This document shows, piece after piece, positions 48,902 through 59,155 of a DNA stretch of 64,000 nucleotides. The stretch spans positions 1,012,243,441-1,012,307,440 of the forward strand of contig OX336389.2 in the NCBI GenBank assembly GCA_946902985.2. Direction: 5' to 3'. Position 1 is the stretch's first letter. Each line of letters begins with the position of its first letter. Source of the DNA: Meconema thalassinum (taxonomy: Eukaryota > Arthropoda > Insecta > Orthoptera > Tettigoniidae). Made by a program: the position numbers and the translations under genes. The notes under the pieces were generated by a model. It was not told where the DNA came from. It did not search any database and worked only from the letters and a program-made list of their open reading frames with translations.

Positions 48902-49478
48902 ATGCCCCTTACAAGACAAACAACTAAAATGGAAGCACAATTGGCAGCATTGCTAGAAAAGTTAAGTGGCATGGAAACCAAGATGGAGGCTGGCCAGAAG
49001 AATTTAGAGGACGGCCAGAAGAAGATGGAAGACGGCCAGAAGTACCTGAAGGATGGCCAGAAGAAGATGGAAGACGGCCAGATTAAGTTAACACAAGACC
49101 TGAAGAAATTAGAACAGGGCCTACGTGAGGAAGTCACGGCAGTGGAGGAGAAATTCAACACCTTACAAAAGGAAGTTGCCGAGCTGCGCCAACGTCCGCT
49201 GACGGGGGTGGAAGAGAAATTCAACGCTTTACAAAAGGAATTTGCTGAGCTGCGTCAACGCCCTCCGACGGGGATGGAAGAGAAATTCAACGCTCTACAA
49301 AAGGAAGTTGCCGAGCTGCGCCGACGCCCGCCCACAGGTACACCGGGAATATCAGGGATGGGACAGAGCAGAGTGAGCCCCCAACCTTCGACGGAAAGGT
49401 ACCGTGGAGCACTTACTTGTGTCAGTTCGAGGCGGCCTGTTCCATAAACAACTGGAACAACACGGAAAAGGCTACAGC
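48902..49478 (+). pseudogene. gag: gag fragment of a second Ty3-type element
   Basis: MPLTRQTTKMEAQLAALLEK starts a coiled coil with heptad-like DGQKKME units and then three copies of a ~21-residue EEKFNALQKEVAELRQRP repeat. After a frameshift at about 49385 the next frame reads PTFDGKVPWSTYLCQFEAAC and NNWNNTEKATAL, the conserved start of the gag capsid in insect Ty3 elements. It is cut at 49478 by LINE-C. No pol follows. Confidence 0.8.
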
Positions 49479-52225
49479 TCTTTTTTTCTTTTCTTTATTG
49501 CCACATAACATGTATATACAAAGAAAACTGATATGTTTCATTACATTGATGGCTCGTCAGCTGAATAATAGTATTCAAAATGAATAATACAATAAATAAG
49601 AATTTAAGGAAAGAAAACAATATTTACAATAATCACATAAAACAGAATAACATCCTCATCTGGACATTTTACAATCATCATAAAACAAAAAAATCATCTT
49701 CATATGTCAGAATCATTAACTAATTCCTCAACGCTGTAATAGCATTTATCAGAAATTTTTGAAGGGATTTCTTCACCTGCATAATGGACATGTTACTGAA
49801 TTTCCTCCTGATTTTGTTGAAGACCTTCATTCCTACATAATGTGGAGTTTTCTCAAACAGTTTTAGTCTATGACAGGGCAGTTTGAAATTTGATTTATGT
49901 ATTTGAGTCATAATTATGGGAAAAGTGATTGTTTTGAAACAACAAGGGGTTTTATGAAAACAAATAAAGTAATTTCAAATATATATAAAGAAGGGACAGT
50001 CATAATGTTTAGCTTTTTAAATAGTTCTTTACAAGATACTCTTCGATTTACATTACACATTGCTCTGACTATCTTTTTCTGCATAATAAATATTCTTGCC
50101 ATATCTGAATCCCCACCCCAGAATATAATCCCATATCTAATAACAGACAAGAAATATGCATGGTACACTGTTATCATGACTCTTATATCGGTAGCTCCTG
50201 CCAGGATAGATACTGCATATACAAAGCTATTTAATCGTTTAACAAGGCCGTCAATGTGACTCGACCAACATATATTCTTATTTAATGTCATGCCAAGAAA
50301 ATTAACATTATTCTTATTTGCAAGATCAGTGCTATCCAGACTAAGTTCAATTTCCTTTTGTGAGGAATGTTTGCTGCTAAACAGCATTATTTCTGTTTTA
50401 AGCATGTTTAATTGCAAGTAATTTTCTCTACACCAAGAGCCTAGATCTTCAAGTCTTTCCTGCAAAATATTTTCAATGTTACAATTTCTTTCGAAGGATG
50501 CAATTACAAAAGTATCGTCTGCAAACTGTACAACATTCTGTTTGAAGGTTAGATGCAAATCATTCACATACAAAAGAAATAAGATTGGCCCCAGTATTGA
50601 ACCTTGTGGCATGCCTTTGGTCACCCTTTCCCATTTAGAATAATACTTAGTCCCATTGGATAATAATAATGTTCATTGCTTTCGATCGTACAGATAGGAA
50701 GCGAACCAATCTTGAGTTTTACCATTTATCCCATAAATATCTAATTTTTTAAGTAACAGTTAGTGGTTTACTGTGTCAAATGCTTTAGTCAGGTCACAAA
50801 ATATCCCAGCAGCACACTGACAGTCATCTAGCAATTTGATTATGGAAGAAATAAATTCATTTATTGCATGATGTGTACTAAGATCCTTCCGAAAGCCAAA
50901 CTGAGTATTTAAAATAATATTTTCTTTGTAAATATATGTAAGAATTTGGTCCTTAACTACCTCTTCATATATTTTTGAGAATATAGTTAGTATAGAAACT
51001 GGTCTGAAATTACTCATATCATCCCTTTTCCCCTTTTTAAAGAGTGGCCTAACCTCCGCATATTTAAGACTATCAGGAAAACTCCCTGTTAAAAGTGACT
51101 GATTAATAATCATTGATAATGGCTGTGCTATCTCATTTACTGATAGTTTTACTAACCAAACTGGGAATTCATCCCAACCAACACTTTTTTTATCTTTTAA
51201 TGACAAAATTATTTTTAAATTTCATTTTCATTAACAGTTCTAAATTCCATTATACTTGAAATGTTAGAAAACATCCTTTCATTTACATTGTCATTACCAC
51301 TTGTGATTTCTGTCCCGACATTCACAAAGAACTTGTTAAATAATTCTGACATATAAAGAGGGTCATTTATAACTTTGCCTTCTACACGGATTTTCATAAT
51401 ATCAGTTTTGTTATTCTGTACACCAAGTTCAGATTGTACTACAGACCACAATGCTCTGTTTCTATTGTTAGATTTCATTATGAAGTTGTTATTTGCTTTG
51501 ATTTTTGCAGCCTTTACCACTTTATTATATATTTTCTTGTACTGCTTCACATATTCTAAGAATTCTGTTTTTTATTAACTTTTGCTTCGATATGAAGCTG
51601 CCGTTTCCTATTACTTGATATTTTGATCCCAGGCGTGATCCACTGTACTTTTGAAGACTGTTTGATTTTAACATATGTGTATGGAAAGCATTCATCAAAA
51701 AGGTAAAGGAAATTATTCATAAAACTATTAAAATTACCATTTGTTGATGTTTTACAATCAAAGGTCCATTTTACTTTATTTAGTTTTCGAATGAAGTCGG
51801 TTTGATTCTGTTGATGAAAATTTCTCCTTCTTACGTTTTTGCAGTTAGGTGGTTTAATTTTTGAATACTTTGGTAGTGACAGAAATAGAGCATTGTGGTC
51901 AGAAAAGCCTATTTCAATATTTGCTGCCTTATTTGGTGAATAATTATAACTTGTAAGAATATTGTCAATGCAGGTTGCAGAGGTGGCTGTTATTCTTGTT
52001 GGTTCTCTGAAGTTAAATTCATAACCATAATTGCTGGCTAGTTCAGAGAAATGTCTGGTAATGCAATCATCTGAAAGAATATCTATGTTGAAGTCTGCTG
52101 CGATTATGACTTTCTTATTTTTACTTATTTTTTTCATTTTATCAAGTAATACATTAAGTTTGGATAGAAACATACTACTTGTAGTGTAACCTGGGACTCT
52201 ATAGATCGACAGTATTATTGTTTTG
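49479..52225 (-). mobile_element. LINE-C: Jockey-like non-LTR element, minus strand
   Basis: The 3' end faces left, with an A-rich tail on the minus strand (plus-strand CTTTTTTTCTTTTCTTT at 49479-49496). RT and the C-terminal half of the endonuclease are present; the N-terminal endonuclease is missing, so the element is 5'-truncated at about 52225. No clear target duplication found. Confidence 0.82.
49914..52225 (-). pseudogene. LINE-C endonuclease (C-terminal half) and RT, lightly broken
   Basis: From the 5' side: TIILSIYRVPGYTTSS, VIIAADFNIDILSDD, FREPTRITATSATCIDNILT and GFSDHNALFLSL (endonuclease); linker VQWITPGIKISSNRKRQLHI. After a shift near 51555, QYKKIYNKVVKAAKIKANN. Then RT: LKDKKSVGWDEFPVWLVK, AEVRPLFKKGKRDDMSNFRP, NTQFGFRKDLSTHHAINEF, GIFCDLTKAFDTVNH. 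A stop or shift precedes MPQGSILGPILFLLYVNDL, VQFADDTFVIA (catalytic FADD) and NVNFLGMTLNK. The C-terminal tail is HAYFLSVIRYGIIFWGG. Motifs and catalytic Asp residues are intact, with only about three frame breaks, so it is younger than LINE-A. Confidence 0.88.
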
Positions 52226-52932
52226 TGTTGTGTTGTATTGTGTTGTGCTTTCACCCACCGTAATCCCTTTAACGAAATATTAGCTTTATTGCAGGCCAGG
52301 AAATTACACCACACAATAAGTACTGAATCTCACTTCATAAGACACTACTAGTCACTATAGCTTCCACACTTAGCCTACTTTCACACTACTGTCCTCGCTA
52401 TTAATACCTGCAACTCTGCCTTGTACACAAACTACAGTTATTTACGATAGCCAGTCACTCACCACTACACACTGCTTTGCTGTCCGCTGGCTAGGGAACA
52501 GCCCACTGTGTTTCGCAATTCACCACAATATCTCTGTCGCACTAGGTAAGTACATACTCCTCAAAACTCAGTCCCTCCGTATGACTCACACTGCCTCGCT
52601 GTCTGGAGAATCAGCCTCACTTGGGTTTCGTAACTTCGCACGTCACGTCGCCACACTACTGTCGCACAGGTAAAAACACGCACTAGCTCAAAAATACAGT
52701 CACTCCCTCGCTGGTGAGGCCTCTTTATATAGGGAGGGTGGTGACTCAATGGACGTTTCCAGAGTAGGAGAGTTCATGGCTCCTCCCGAGAGTTTCATCA
52801 CCAGGTACGCCGGGAACATTCCAGACCATGTCTTTGTTCCCGCTGCGCAAGTAGCCGGCCGACAGAGACCAGAGGTAGCCTTAGGCGGCTGTGAGTCACG
52901 CGAGAGGAAATGAATCGACCCCTTTCTCGTAA
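52226..52932 (-). repeat. LTR-like sequence, probably a minus-strand LTR
   Basis: On the minus strand it would begin TGTTACGAGAAAGG at 52932, have a TATATAAAG box (complement of CTTTATATAG at about 52721) and an AATAAA signal (complement of GCTTTATTGC at about 52284), and end near the sequence GATTACGGTGGGTGAAAGC. This is the expected order of LTR control elements. It abuts LINE-C at left and a LINE-A copy at right. The matching partner LTR is not complete in the window. Confidence 0.5.
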
Positions 52933-53450
52933 CAATATCTAGAGAAGGCGTACGATTGAGTACCCAGGGAGAAGATGCTGAGCATTGTGAGGGATTATGG
53001 TATCGAGGGATGGCTGCTACAGGCAATCAAAATTATTTATGTTGATAATCAGGCTGCAGTGAGATTTGATGGTAGGACGAGTTATTGGTTTCAAGTTATT
53101 ACAGGAGTGCGGCAAGGCTGTAATCTCTCACCACTTCTATTTATATTATATATGGACCATTTGCTGAAGCTCATTAACTGGCTAGGTGGGATTCAATCAG
53201 GTGAAAACCAGGTAAATAGTCTGGCCTATGCTGATGACCTGGTTGTAATGACAGACTCTGTCAAAGGCTTGCAAGCCAACATGTTAGGGGGTATGGTATG
53301 AAGATCAGCATTTCAAAGACAAAGGTTATGTTGGTAGGGAAGAAACGCAAGAAAGCTAAGGAACTAAGGTACTAATTTAGAGTGGGTGGACCATTTTAAG
53401 TACTTGGGCTGCGTGATCTCTCAAGATGGTAGAATGGGGAAGGAAATAGT
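52933..53450 (+). pseudogene. Second LINE-A-family copy: RT core
   Basis: VPREKMLSIVRDYGIEGWLL, NQAAVRFDGRTSYW, GVRQGCNLSPLLFILYMDHL, SLAYADDLVVMTDS (catalytic YADD) and, after a shift, KYLGCVISQDGRMG. It overlaps the coding region seen at 45780-45910, so it is a separate copy and not the lost half of that one. Confidence 0.8.
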
Positions 53451-53765
53451 CATGGCTTTCATCTCTATGCACATTGTTAATTGTGCCCTCATGAAAAATC
53501 GGGCCTATAATTCTATGCCCGTTCAAAGCGACCCAGACCCCGATTTTCTCGTCATAAAACTCATACACGAAATCTGGTTTCATATCACTGTAGTACCTGT
53601 TATTTTGTGAGCTTACATGGCCATGCAAATGGAAATTAGCCTCATCTGATAAAAGAAAAACTTGGGATCTATTTCTCCTTTCCTATAACCCAATTGCAAA
53701 AATTCACTCTCTTAGCGGGATCAACAGTAGTGGTTGTAAGTTTTGCACTCCGCTGATCTTATACA
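53440..53765 (-). pseudogene. Mariner-type transposase, central part, inverted
   Basis: On the minus strand LLSDEANFHLHGHVSSQNNR (first catalytic Asp) is followed by GVWVALNGHRIIGPIFHEGT and INNV, the middle of an insect mariner/IS630-type transposase. It is directly adjacent to the C-terminal part of the same kind of protein on the plus strand (53780-54125), so one part has been inverted relative to the other. Confidence 0.75.
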
Positions 53766-53779
53766 GTTTGAGTTTCAAT

Positions 53780-54125
53780 AATTTTGTTGCCTTCCAGGCA
53801 GCACGTTTTTTGGCATATTTTCAGCCGGATTCTGCCACAGCTCATTCAGCTGATGCATCCATTGCTGAATTATGCCGCATATTTGGTACAAGGATCATAT
53901 GTAAAAATCTGTGGCCCCCTCGTAGCCCAGATTTCACGGCATGTGATTTTTATTTGTGGGGAATGTTAAAAAACAGCGTTTGTGGGAACAATCCTCACAC
54001 ACTTCATGAACTTAAAGATGATATAAGAGCTGCAATTGCATCCATCAGTGCTGAAGAACTGGTAGAGTAACCGGAAACTTCATAACGAGATGTCGATTAT
54101 GTTTGGCAGTGGATGGGGAGCATTT
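53780..54125 (+). pseudogene. Mariner-type transposase, C-terminal part
   Basis: PDSATAHSADASIAELCRIF with the second catalytic Asp, then LWPPRSPDFTACDFYLWGML with the third. I count 38 residues between them, unlike the 34 of classical mariner. Then NNPHTLHELKDDIRAAIASI and a stop, followed by a decayed tail (DVDYVWQWMGSIFRIY). Compare the fragment at 58330-58560. Confidence 0.8.
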
Positions 54126-54419
54126 TCAGAATCTACAGTCAACATGGTGAGTAAAAATGCATGGTACTGATTTTAAGCACCGTATTCTTCTGTACATACA
54201 GTATGCGCGCACGGTAGCCGGCAACTGAGCCGTCACTGGTGGAGCGTGAGAGCGAGCATGTCCTTGCCAAGCAAATATAAGGCCCCTGTATTTCAATTGA
54301 AGGCAGTGTGCTCGTATAGGTAAGAGCTCTTCTTCGTGACTGTGGCGTGTTGTCATTGACTTGCAACTTATATGGGATAAGGTATATAGAAGGAAGAAAT
54401 CTTGTAGTTTTACGTGACC

Positions 54420-54615
54420 GTTAATCATGCGATCATGAGCCACGGGACCTCCTTTTTACGTGGAATTCGAACCACAGGACATGCCATTCCACTTCGAAAA
54501 TCTCACATGCATTGACCGGGAATTGAACCCGGTTCACCTTGGTGAGAGGCAAATGGCTTCACCGCTGCACCACCACGCCCCCACGCCGCCCCCCCCCCCC
54601 CCCCTCCCCCCCTCT
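54420..54615 (-). mobile_element. SINE family 2 fragment and poly-C tract
   Basis: On the minus strand GGCGTGGTGGTGCAGCGGTG..CCTCTCACC and GAACCGGGTTCAATTCCCGG form a tRNA-like head like the one at 34211-34544, followed by TGTGAGATTTTC. A second B-box-like GTGGTTCGAATTCCACG lies further in. A C-rich run (about 54580-54615) marks its outer edge. Confidence 0.65.
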
Positions 54616-55367
54616 CCCACGAAACTGTAGAGGAATGGTGAAAGATCGGGTTACTATGCCCAGATCATGATGAAACTTAAGAGGGTTAGTTGAGGTACCG
54701 TACAATATTGGGGTGAAACATTATCATCCAAATTGGTTTCACCATTCCTGAAACTAGCTAATGTTGGATAATACCAGGAATTTTCATAATTATTAAATCA
54801 TGCAGTTGCTAACCTTTTACATAGCAAACTGGAGAAAGTGGATAAAATTGGAATATTCTCTGTTTCATGTCAAATATTTTTAAAAGTTTGTGTACATGCT
54901 CGATGAAACCTGCCTTTTGACTATTATGAAACACAGTTCTTTTCATTGCCATTAGTTTTATGTGCTAGAAATGAAAATACTGTATACTGCATGATGGCAC
55001 AGCAGTATCCCACCAGGGCTGACCAGGATTGCTTACCGGTTAATGCATGTAAGATTTTTGAAGTGAAAATTCATGTCCATTAGTTAGACTTCTACATTAA
55101 AAAAAAAACAGAAGATTTCCCTTGGCTGATGGCTGCAAGGTTAAGAGACACATGAAACTACAAGCTTGCTTCCTAGTAACAATGTTCATCTCTCTTAAGA
55201 TTTGAAGGCTCAAAAATGTGTCCTGCAGAAAGTACTTTATACAGAATTGATTGTAATGTTTTCCTTTCTTGGTGCCTTCGAGTCATCTTGAGTATGTCAA
55301 GTTTGTTATAAAACTGGTTGAAAATATTTCAGGTCATTCAAAACTGAGTTTAGCTATCTGTTTTCAG
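54616..55367. other. ORP9 intron, end
   Basis: AT-rich sequence with no element recognised. It ends in TGTTTTCAG immediately before the third exon. Confidence 0.5.
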
Positions 55368-55527
55368 GTGTTATGGAGCAACATGGGTCCGTTGTTGCTC
55401 ATCTACTGTCACAAGTCAAGATTGGGATGGACCTTACGAAGGTAGTGCTGCCTACTTTCATCCTGGAGAGGCGTTCCTTACTGGAGATGTATGCTGATTA
55501 CTTCGCTCATCCTGATATATTTGTGAA
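55368..55527 (+). CDS. OSBPL9: ORP9-like gene, exon encoding the start of the ORD lipid-transfer domain
   Basis: A 160-bp exon between TTTTCAG and GTAAGA. It encodes [40 protein letters not shown] and [12 protein letters not shown], then two bases of the next codon. This stretch is the highly conserved N-terminal lid/entry region of the oxysterol-binding domain in the ORP9 branch (family knowledge), and is the strongest evidence for the gene. It starts in phase 1, as required by the 30-nt exon, and ends in phase 2. The next exon is not in the remaining 8.5 kb as far as I can see, so the gene continues to the right. Confidence 0.9.
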
Positions 55528-55900
55528 GTAAGAACTAATTCACTATTAGTTAGTCTTGCATAAACACTTTTTACTGCTAACATTATCACCCATATCATAG
55601 GGGCAAATGTCCTTATAGCAACAATCACCACATCCTTTGCTGAGCAGGAAAGGGTTGGGGAACTACACCATTCAGATATCTGAGGTTCGAATCCTGACAC
55701 TCGTGGCCATCCTCGGTGTGGTTTCCCCTAGCCCTGATTTCAAGCCCTGGACACTTATCCCAATGGTAGGCCCTAATAATTACACTAAGACATTAATAAC
55801 CATGATGTTCCAAGACCATAAATAAATTTAAAAAAAACATTAGGCCTACTGTTAATACATACTATTACTGTGCACACAATTAGACTGGCTTTTAGATAGG
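55528..55900 (+). mobile_element. Intron start with SINE family 1 copy
   Basis: After the donor, 55645-55830 is a SINE: CTGAGGTTCGAATCCTGAC (B box), GTGGTTTCCCCTAG, CAAGCCCTGGACACTTAT, TAATTACACTAAGAC and ACCATGATGTTCCAAG. A related tail fragment (AAGTACACTGGGCTGATGAC) lies at 55924-55990 after an (AT)n tract at 55902-55924. Confidence 0.65.
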
Positions 55901-55990
55901 CCATATATATATATATATATATATAAGTACACTGGGCTGATGACCATGGTGACTGCAGTCCCTTACTGAAGCTACAACAAGCAACAATAA

Positions 55991-56229
55991 TTTTAGTCTT
56001 TTAAGCAGCTACTCTGGTATTCACTGCGATCATCAGTTTGATTTTCAAGCATAGAAGCTGACATGAAATGGAAAACAGGTCATTGTATATCCTTGGCAAA
56101 ATTTGACAGCAGTAGGTTTAAAGGCTTAAGATCAAGGTCATCGGCCATGTCTGGAATGCGTTACATGTTCTCGGTGAAGGGTTTTGGAGAGGACACAAAC
56201 GAGCCTTGTGTTGCGCTCATCGCTATATA
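55991..56229. other. Intron, nothing recognised
   Basis: Sequence up to the left end of the second Tc1 copy. Confidence 0.5.
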
Positions 56230-57694
56230 CACACATCAAAAAAAGTTTTGCATCACCTCGGTTCCAAGAGTTCCGGAACCTTTAAATACAAAGGGAATAG
56301 AGATCAACACAAACAACATTTCAGCTCGTTTTATTGCTCATGAGACCCACACATTGCATGTTGTACCATCATACAGCTAGACTTTCAGCATTTGTGGTCC
56401 AGATTGCAGTACACACCACTACCTCTAATACCCAGTAGCACGTCCTCTTGCATTGATGCATGCCTGTATTCGTCGTGGCATACTATCCACAAGTTCATCA
56501 AGACACTGTTGGTCCAAATTGTCCCACTCCTCAACGACAATTCGGCGTAAATCTCTCAGAGTGGTTGGTGGGTCAAGACGTCCATAAACAGCCCTTTTCA
56601 ACATATCCCAGGCATGTTCGATAGGGTTCATGTCTGGCGAACATGCTGGCCACTGTAGTCGAGCGATGTCGTTATCTTGAAGGAACGCATTCACAAGATG
56701 TGCACGATGAGGTCGAGAATTGTCGTCCATGAAGACAAATGCCTCTCCAATATTCTGCCGATATGGGTGCACTATGGGTCGGAGGATGTCATTCAGGTAT
56801 CGTAAAGCCGTTTCGGAGCCTTCCATGACCACCAGTGGCGTACGTCGGCCCCACATAATGCCACCCCAAAACATCAGGGAACCACCACCTTGCTGCACTC
56901 GCTGGACAGTGTGTCTAAGACGTTCAGCCTGACCAGGGTGCCTCCAAACACGTCTCCGACGATTGTCTGGTTGAAGGCATATGCGACACTCATCGGTGAA
57001 GAGAACGTGATGCCAATTCTGTGGGGTCCATTCAGCATGTTGTTGGGCCCATCTGTACCGCGCTGCATGGTGTCGGGGTTGCAAAGCTGGACCTCGCCAT
57101 GGACGTCGGGAGTGAAGTTGCGCATCATGCAGCCTATTGCGCACAGTTTGAGTTGAAACACGACGTCCTGTGGCTGAACGAAACGCATTATTCAACATGG
57201 TGGCATTGCTGTCAGGGTTCCTCCGAGCGGCAATCCGTAAGTAGCGGTCATCCACTACAGTAGTAGCCCTTGGGCGGCCTGAGCGAGGCCTGTCATCGAC
57301 AGTTCCTGTATCTCTGTACCTCCTCCATGTCCGAACAACATCGCTTTGGTTCACTCTGAGACGCCTGGAAACTTCCCTTGTTGAGAGCCCTTCTTGACAC
57401 AAAGTAACAATGCGGACGCGATCGAACTGCGGTATTGACCTTCTAGGCATGGTAGAACTACAGACAACATGAGCAGCGTACCTTCGTCCTGGTGGAATGA
57501 CTGGAACTGATCGGCTGTCGTACCCCCTCCGTCTAATAGGCCCTGCTCATGCATGGTTGTTTACATCTTTGAGCAGTTTTAGTGACATCTATGAACAGTC
57601 AAAGGGACTGTATCTTTGATACAATATACACAGTCAACGTCTATATGCCGGAGATCTGGGAACCGAGGTGATGCAAAACTTTTTTTGATGTGTG
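56230..57694 (-). mobile_element. Full-length Tc1-type transposon, copy 2 (1465 bp)
   Basis: Same ends and length as 16246-17710. TA at 56228-56229 and 57695-57696. I see about five single-base differences between the copies over 1465 bp, two of which change the protein. Flanking sequence is unrelated to that of copy 1, so the copies arose by transposition and not by segmental duplication. Confidence 0.95.
56425..57450 (-). CDS. Tc1-family transposase, intact, DD34E (copy 2)
   Basis: 341 residues, identical to the protein at 16441-17466 apart from Arg to Gln at residue 144 (TPRNWHH to TPQNWHH) and Gln to His at residue 228 (IVQPYRQ to IVHPYRQ). D153, D243, E278, both helix-turn-helix units and the GRPR hook are unchanged. 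Both copies appear capable of encoding full-length protein. Confidence 0.95.
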   Translation of the reverse strand: MPRRSIPQFDRVRIVTLCQEGLSTREVSRRLRVNQSDVVRTWRRYRDTGTVDDRPRSGRPRATTVVDDRYLRIAARRNPDSNATMLNNAFRSATGRRVSTQTVRNRLHDAQLHSRRPWRGPALQPRHHAARYRWAQQHAEWTPQNWHHVLFTDECRICLQPDNRRRRVWRHPGQAERLRHTVQRVQQGGGSLMFWGGIMWGRRTPLVVMEGSETALRYLNDILRPIVHPYRQNIGEAFVFMDDNSRPHRAHLVNAFLQDNDIARLQWPACSPDMNPIEHAWDMLKRAVYGRLDPPTTLRDLRRIVVEEWDNLDQQCLDELVDSMPRRIQACINARGRATGY

Positions 57695-57939
57695 TATTAA
57701 CAAATTCTGTGAGCGGTTATATATGAAGAAAATTTGTCAAAATATGAAATCCATGACAAAGTATGAAAGAATGTGAACCTTTAAAGACCAAAATATGAAA
57801 TAATATGGAATCATCAAAAAATAGGTTAAAGATATTTTTTTCATAAGTATTTCGTGATACATCATGGTGAATGGCCCCTGTTATAACAGTTAGAGCAACT
57901 TTTGACACGTGAAATACTTTTTGAAAATTATACAATAGG

Positions 57940-58147
57940 TAGAAAACCTTGGTTCACACAGAATGTACTAGAATAGATGGATGAAAGGCAGAAGTACGAG
58001 AATGCACGAGATGTAGGGGGAAAAATCAGTTTACAAATCCCTGAAAACTGAAGTAGACAAAAGATGCAATGAAGCAACAGAAGAATGGTGGAAAGAGAAA
58101 TATGCAAACATGAAGATTGTTTGGTTATAAGGCCAAATGCTCTAATA
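57940..58147 (+). pseudogene. LINE-F fragment, linker before RT
   Basis: Encodes KPWFTQNVLE, MDERQKYENARDVG and, after a shift, MKQQKNGGKRNMQT-like sequence, the linker of an RTE/R1-type LINE. It is interrupted at TA 58146-58147 by the mariner derivative and resumes at 58913. Confidence 0.6.
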
Positions 58148-58910
58148 CAGGGTCATCAATTTAAGTCTCGCATCCGATACCGATCACGGCGCGGCAAGCT
58201 CTCGCGCTGACACCCGCTCGCTGGCCGGTAAAAAGTGTGCGACTTCTCCCCACTACTTCGCGTCAACATACAGTCATTTAATAGCAATTTCTAGTGAAAA
58301 TAATTATCTACAAACTTACCTGGTTTTACAAGAAATGTTCGAAGTGTTGTCCGTCAGCTCGCAAGCATGCCTGGCACCTCGTAAACAAGTTTCTAGACAC
58401 ATGGCGAATTTCTTCCTGGGTGACGTTCGTTATAACTTGGCGAATATTTTCTTTTAACTCCTCACTTGTGTGAGGATTGTTTGCATATACCTTTCCTTTC
58501 AGCATTCCTCAGAGGTAATAATCACATGGATTTAAATCGGGTGATCTGGCGGGATAATTAACTATACGGTCATTGAATACATGTTGTTCTATAGAAAACA
58601 TCACTTCGCATAACAAAGCACAATGAATACACGTTGTTGTATAGAAAACATCACTTTAAGGCAACACATAAACTGTAAAATTGCCTCGAGACTGCACTGT
58701 ATGTTAGGTCAAATCAACTACCATAGCATTTCACAAGCTTGAATACGCCGGAGATACTGTCAGCTTATTGCAACATTGCCGATCGCAGCGCACGTGTTCA
58801 TTGCGGGGTGAACGCCAAGGCCACCTTGACCGGCCTAGCGGCCGCATCTGCCAAGGCCACCTTCACCGGCCTAGAGGCGCGTACATGTGGGAAATAAAAT
58901 GATGACCCGG
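58148..58910 (-). mobile_element. Mariner-type derivative (763 bp) inserted in LINE-F
   Basis: The ends are inverted: CAGGGTCATCA at left and TGATGACCCGG at right, flanked by TA (58146-58147, 58911-58912). The minus strand at about 58330-58560 encodes NYPARSPDLNPCDYYL, a stop in place of Trp, GMLKGKVYANNPHTSEELKE and NIRQVITNVTQEEIRHV, the C-terminal part of a mariner-type transposase. The N-terminal two thirds are missing. Near its right end is an imperfect duplication, GCCAAGGCCACCTTGACCGG / GCCAAGGCCACCTTCACCGG, each followed by CCTAG. Confidence 0.8.
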
Positions 58911-58912
58911 TA

Positions 58913-59155
58913 TTAGTGACTTGAATGGAAAATCTCTAATTCATAGAGAATAAATGGTAGAAAGATGGAAAATATATGTAGAGTGTATGTGTAGTGGGTA
59001 AGGAAATTGAGGATCATGTAGTGGAAAGGAAAGAGGAAATTGATCAGGATAAGAAAAGAGATTCAATATGGAGATCAGAATTAGATAGGGTACTGGAAGA
59101 CTTAAGTAGGAACAAAGCACCAGGCATATATGATGTAGCAACTCTGGTGTAGCAA
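58913..59155 (+). pseudogene. LINE-F fragment, continuation into RT
   Basis: Resumes in frame with the part left of the mariner insertion (AKCSN then ISDLNGKSLIHRE), with MVERWKIYVE and RDSIWRSELDRVLEDLSRNK then APGI, the start of the RT domain. Ends near 59155 in unrelated sequence. Confidence 0.65.

Noticed and set aside
48902..52932. Calling 48.7-52.9 kb a single LTR retrotransposon split by LINE-C
   Set aside because: The gag piece is plus-strand but the LTR-like block has its promoter and poly-A signals on the minus strand, and no pol is found; the parts may be unrelated.
45780..53070. Joining the LINE-A RT pieces at 45463-45910 and 52933-53450 as one interrupted copy
   Set aside because: They overlap over about 130 bp of the same coding region, so they are separate copies.
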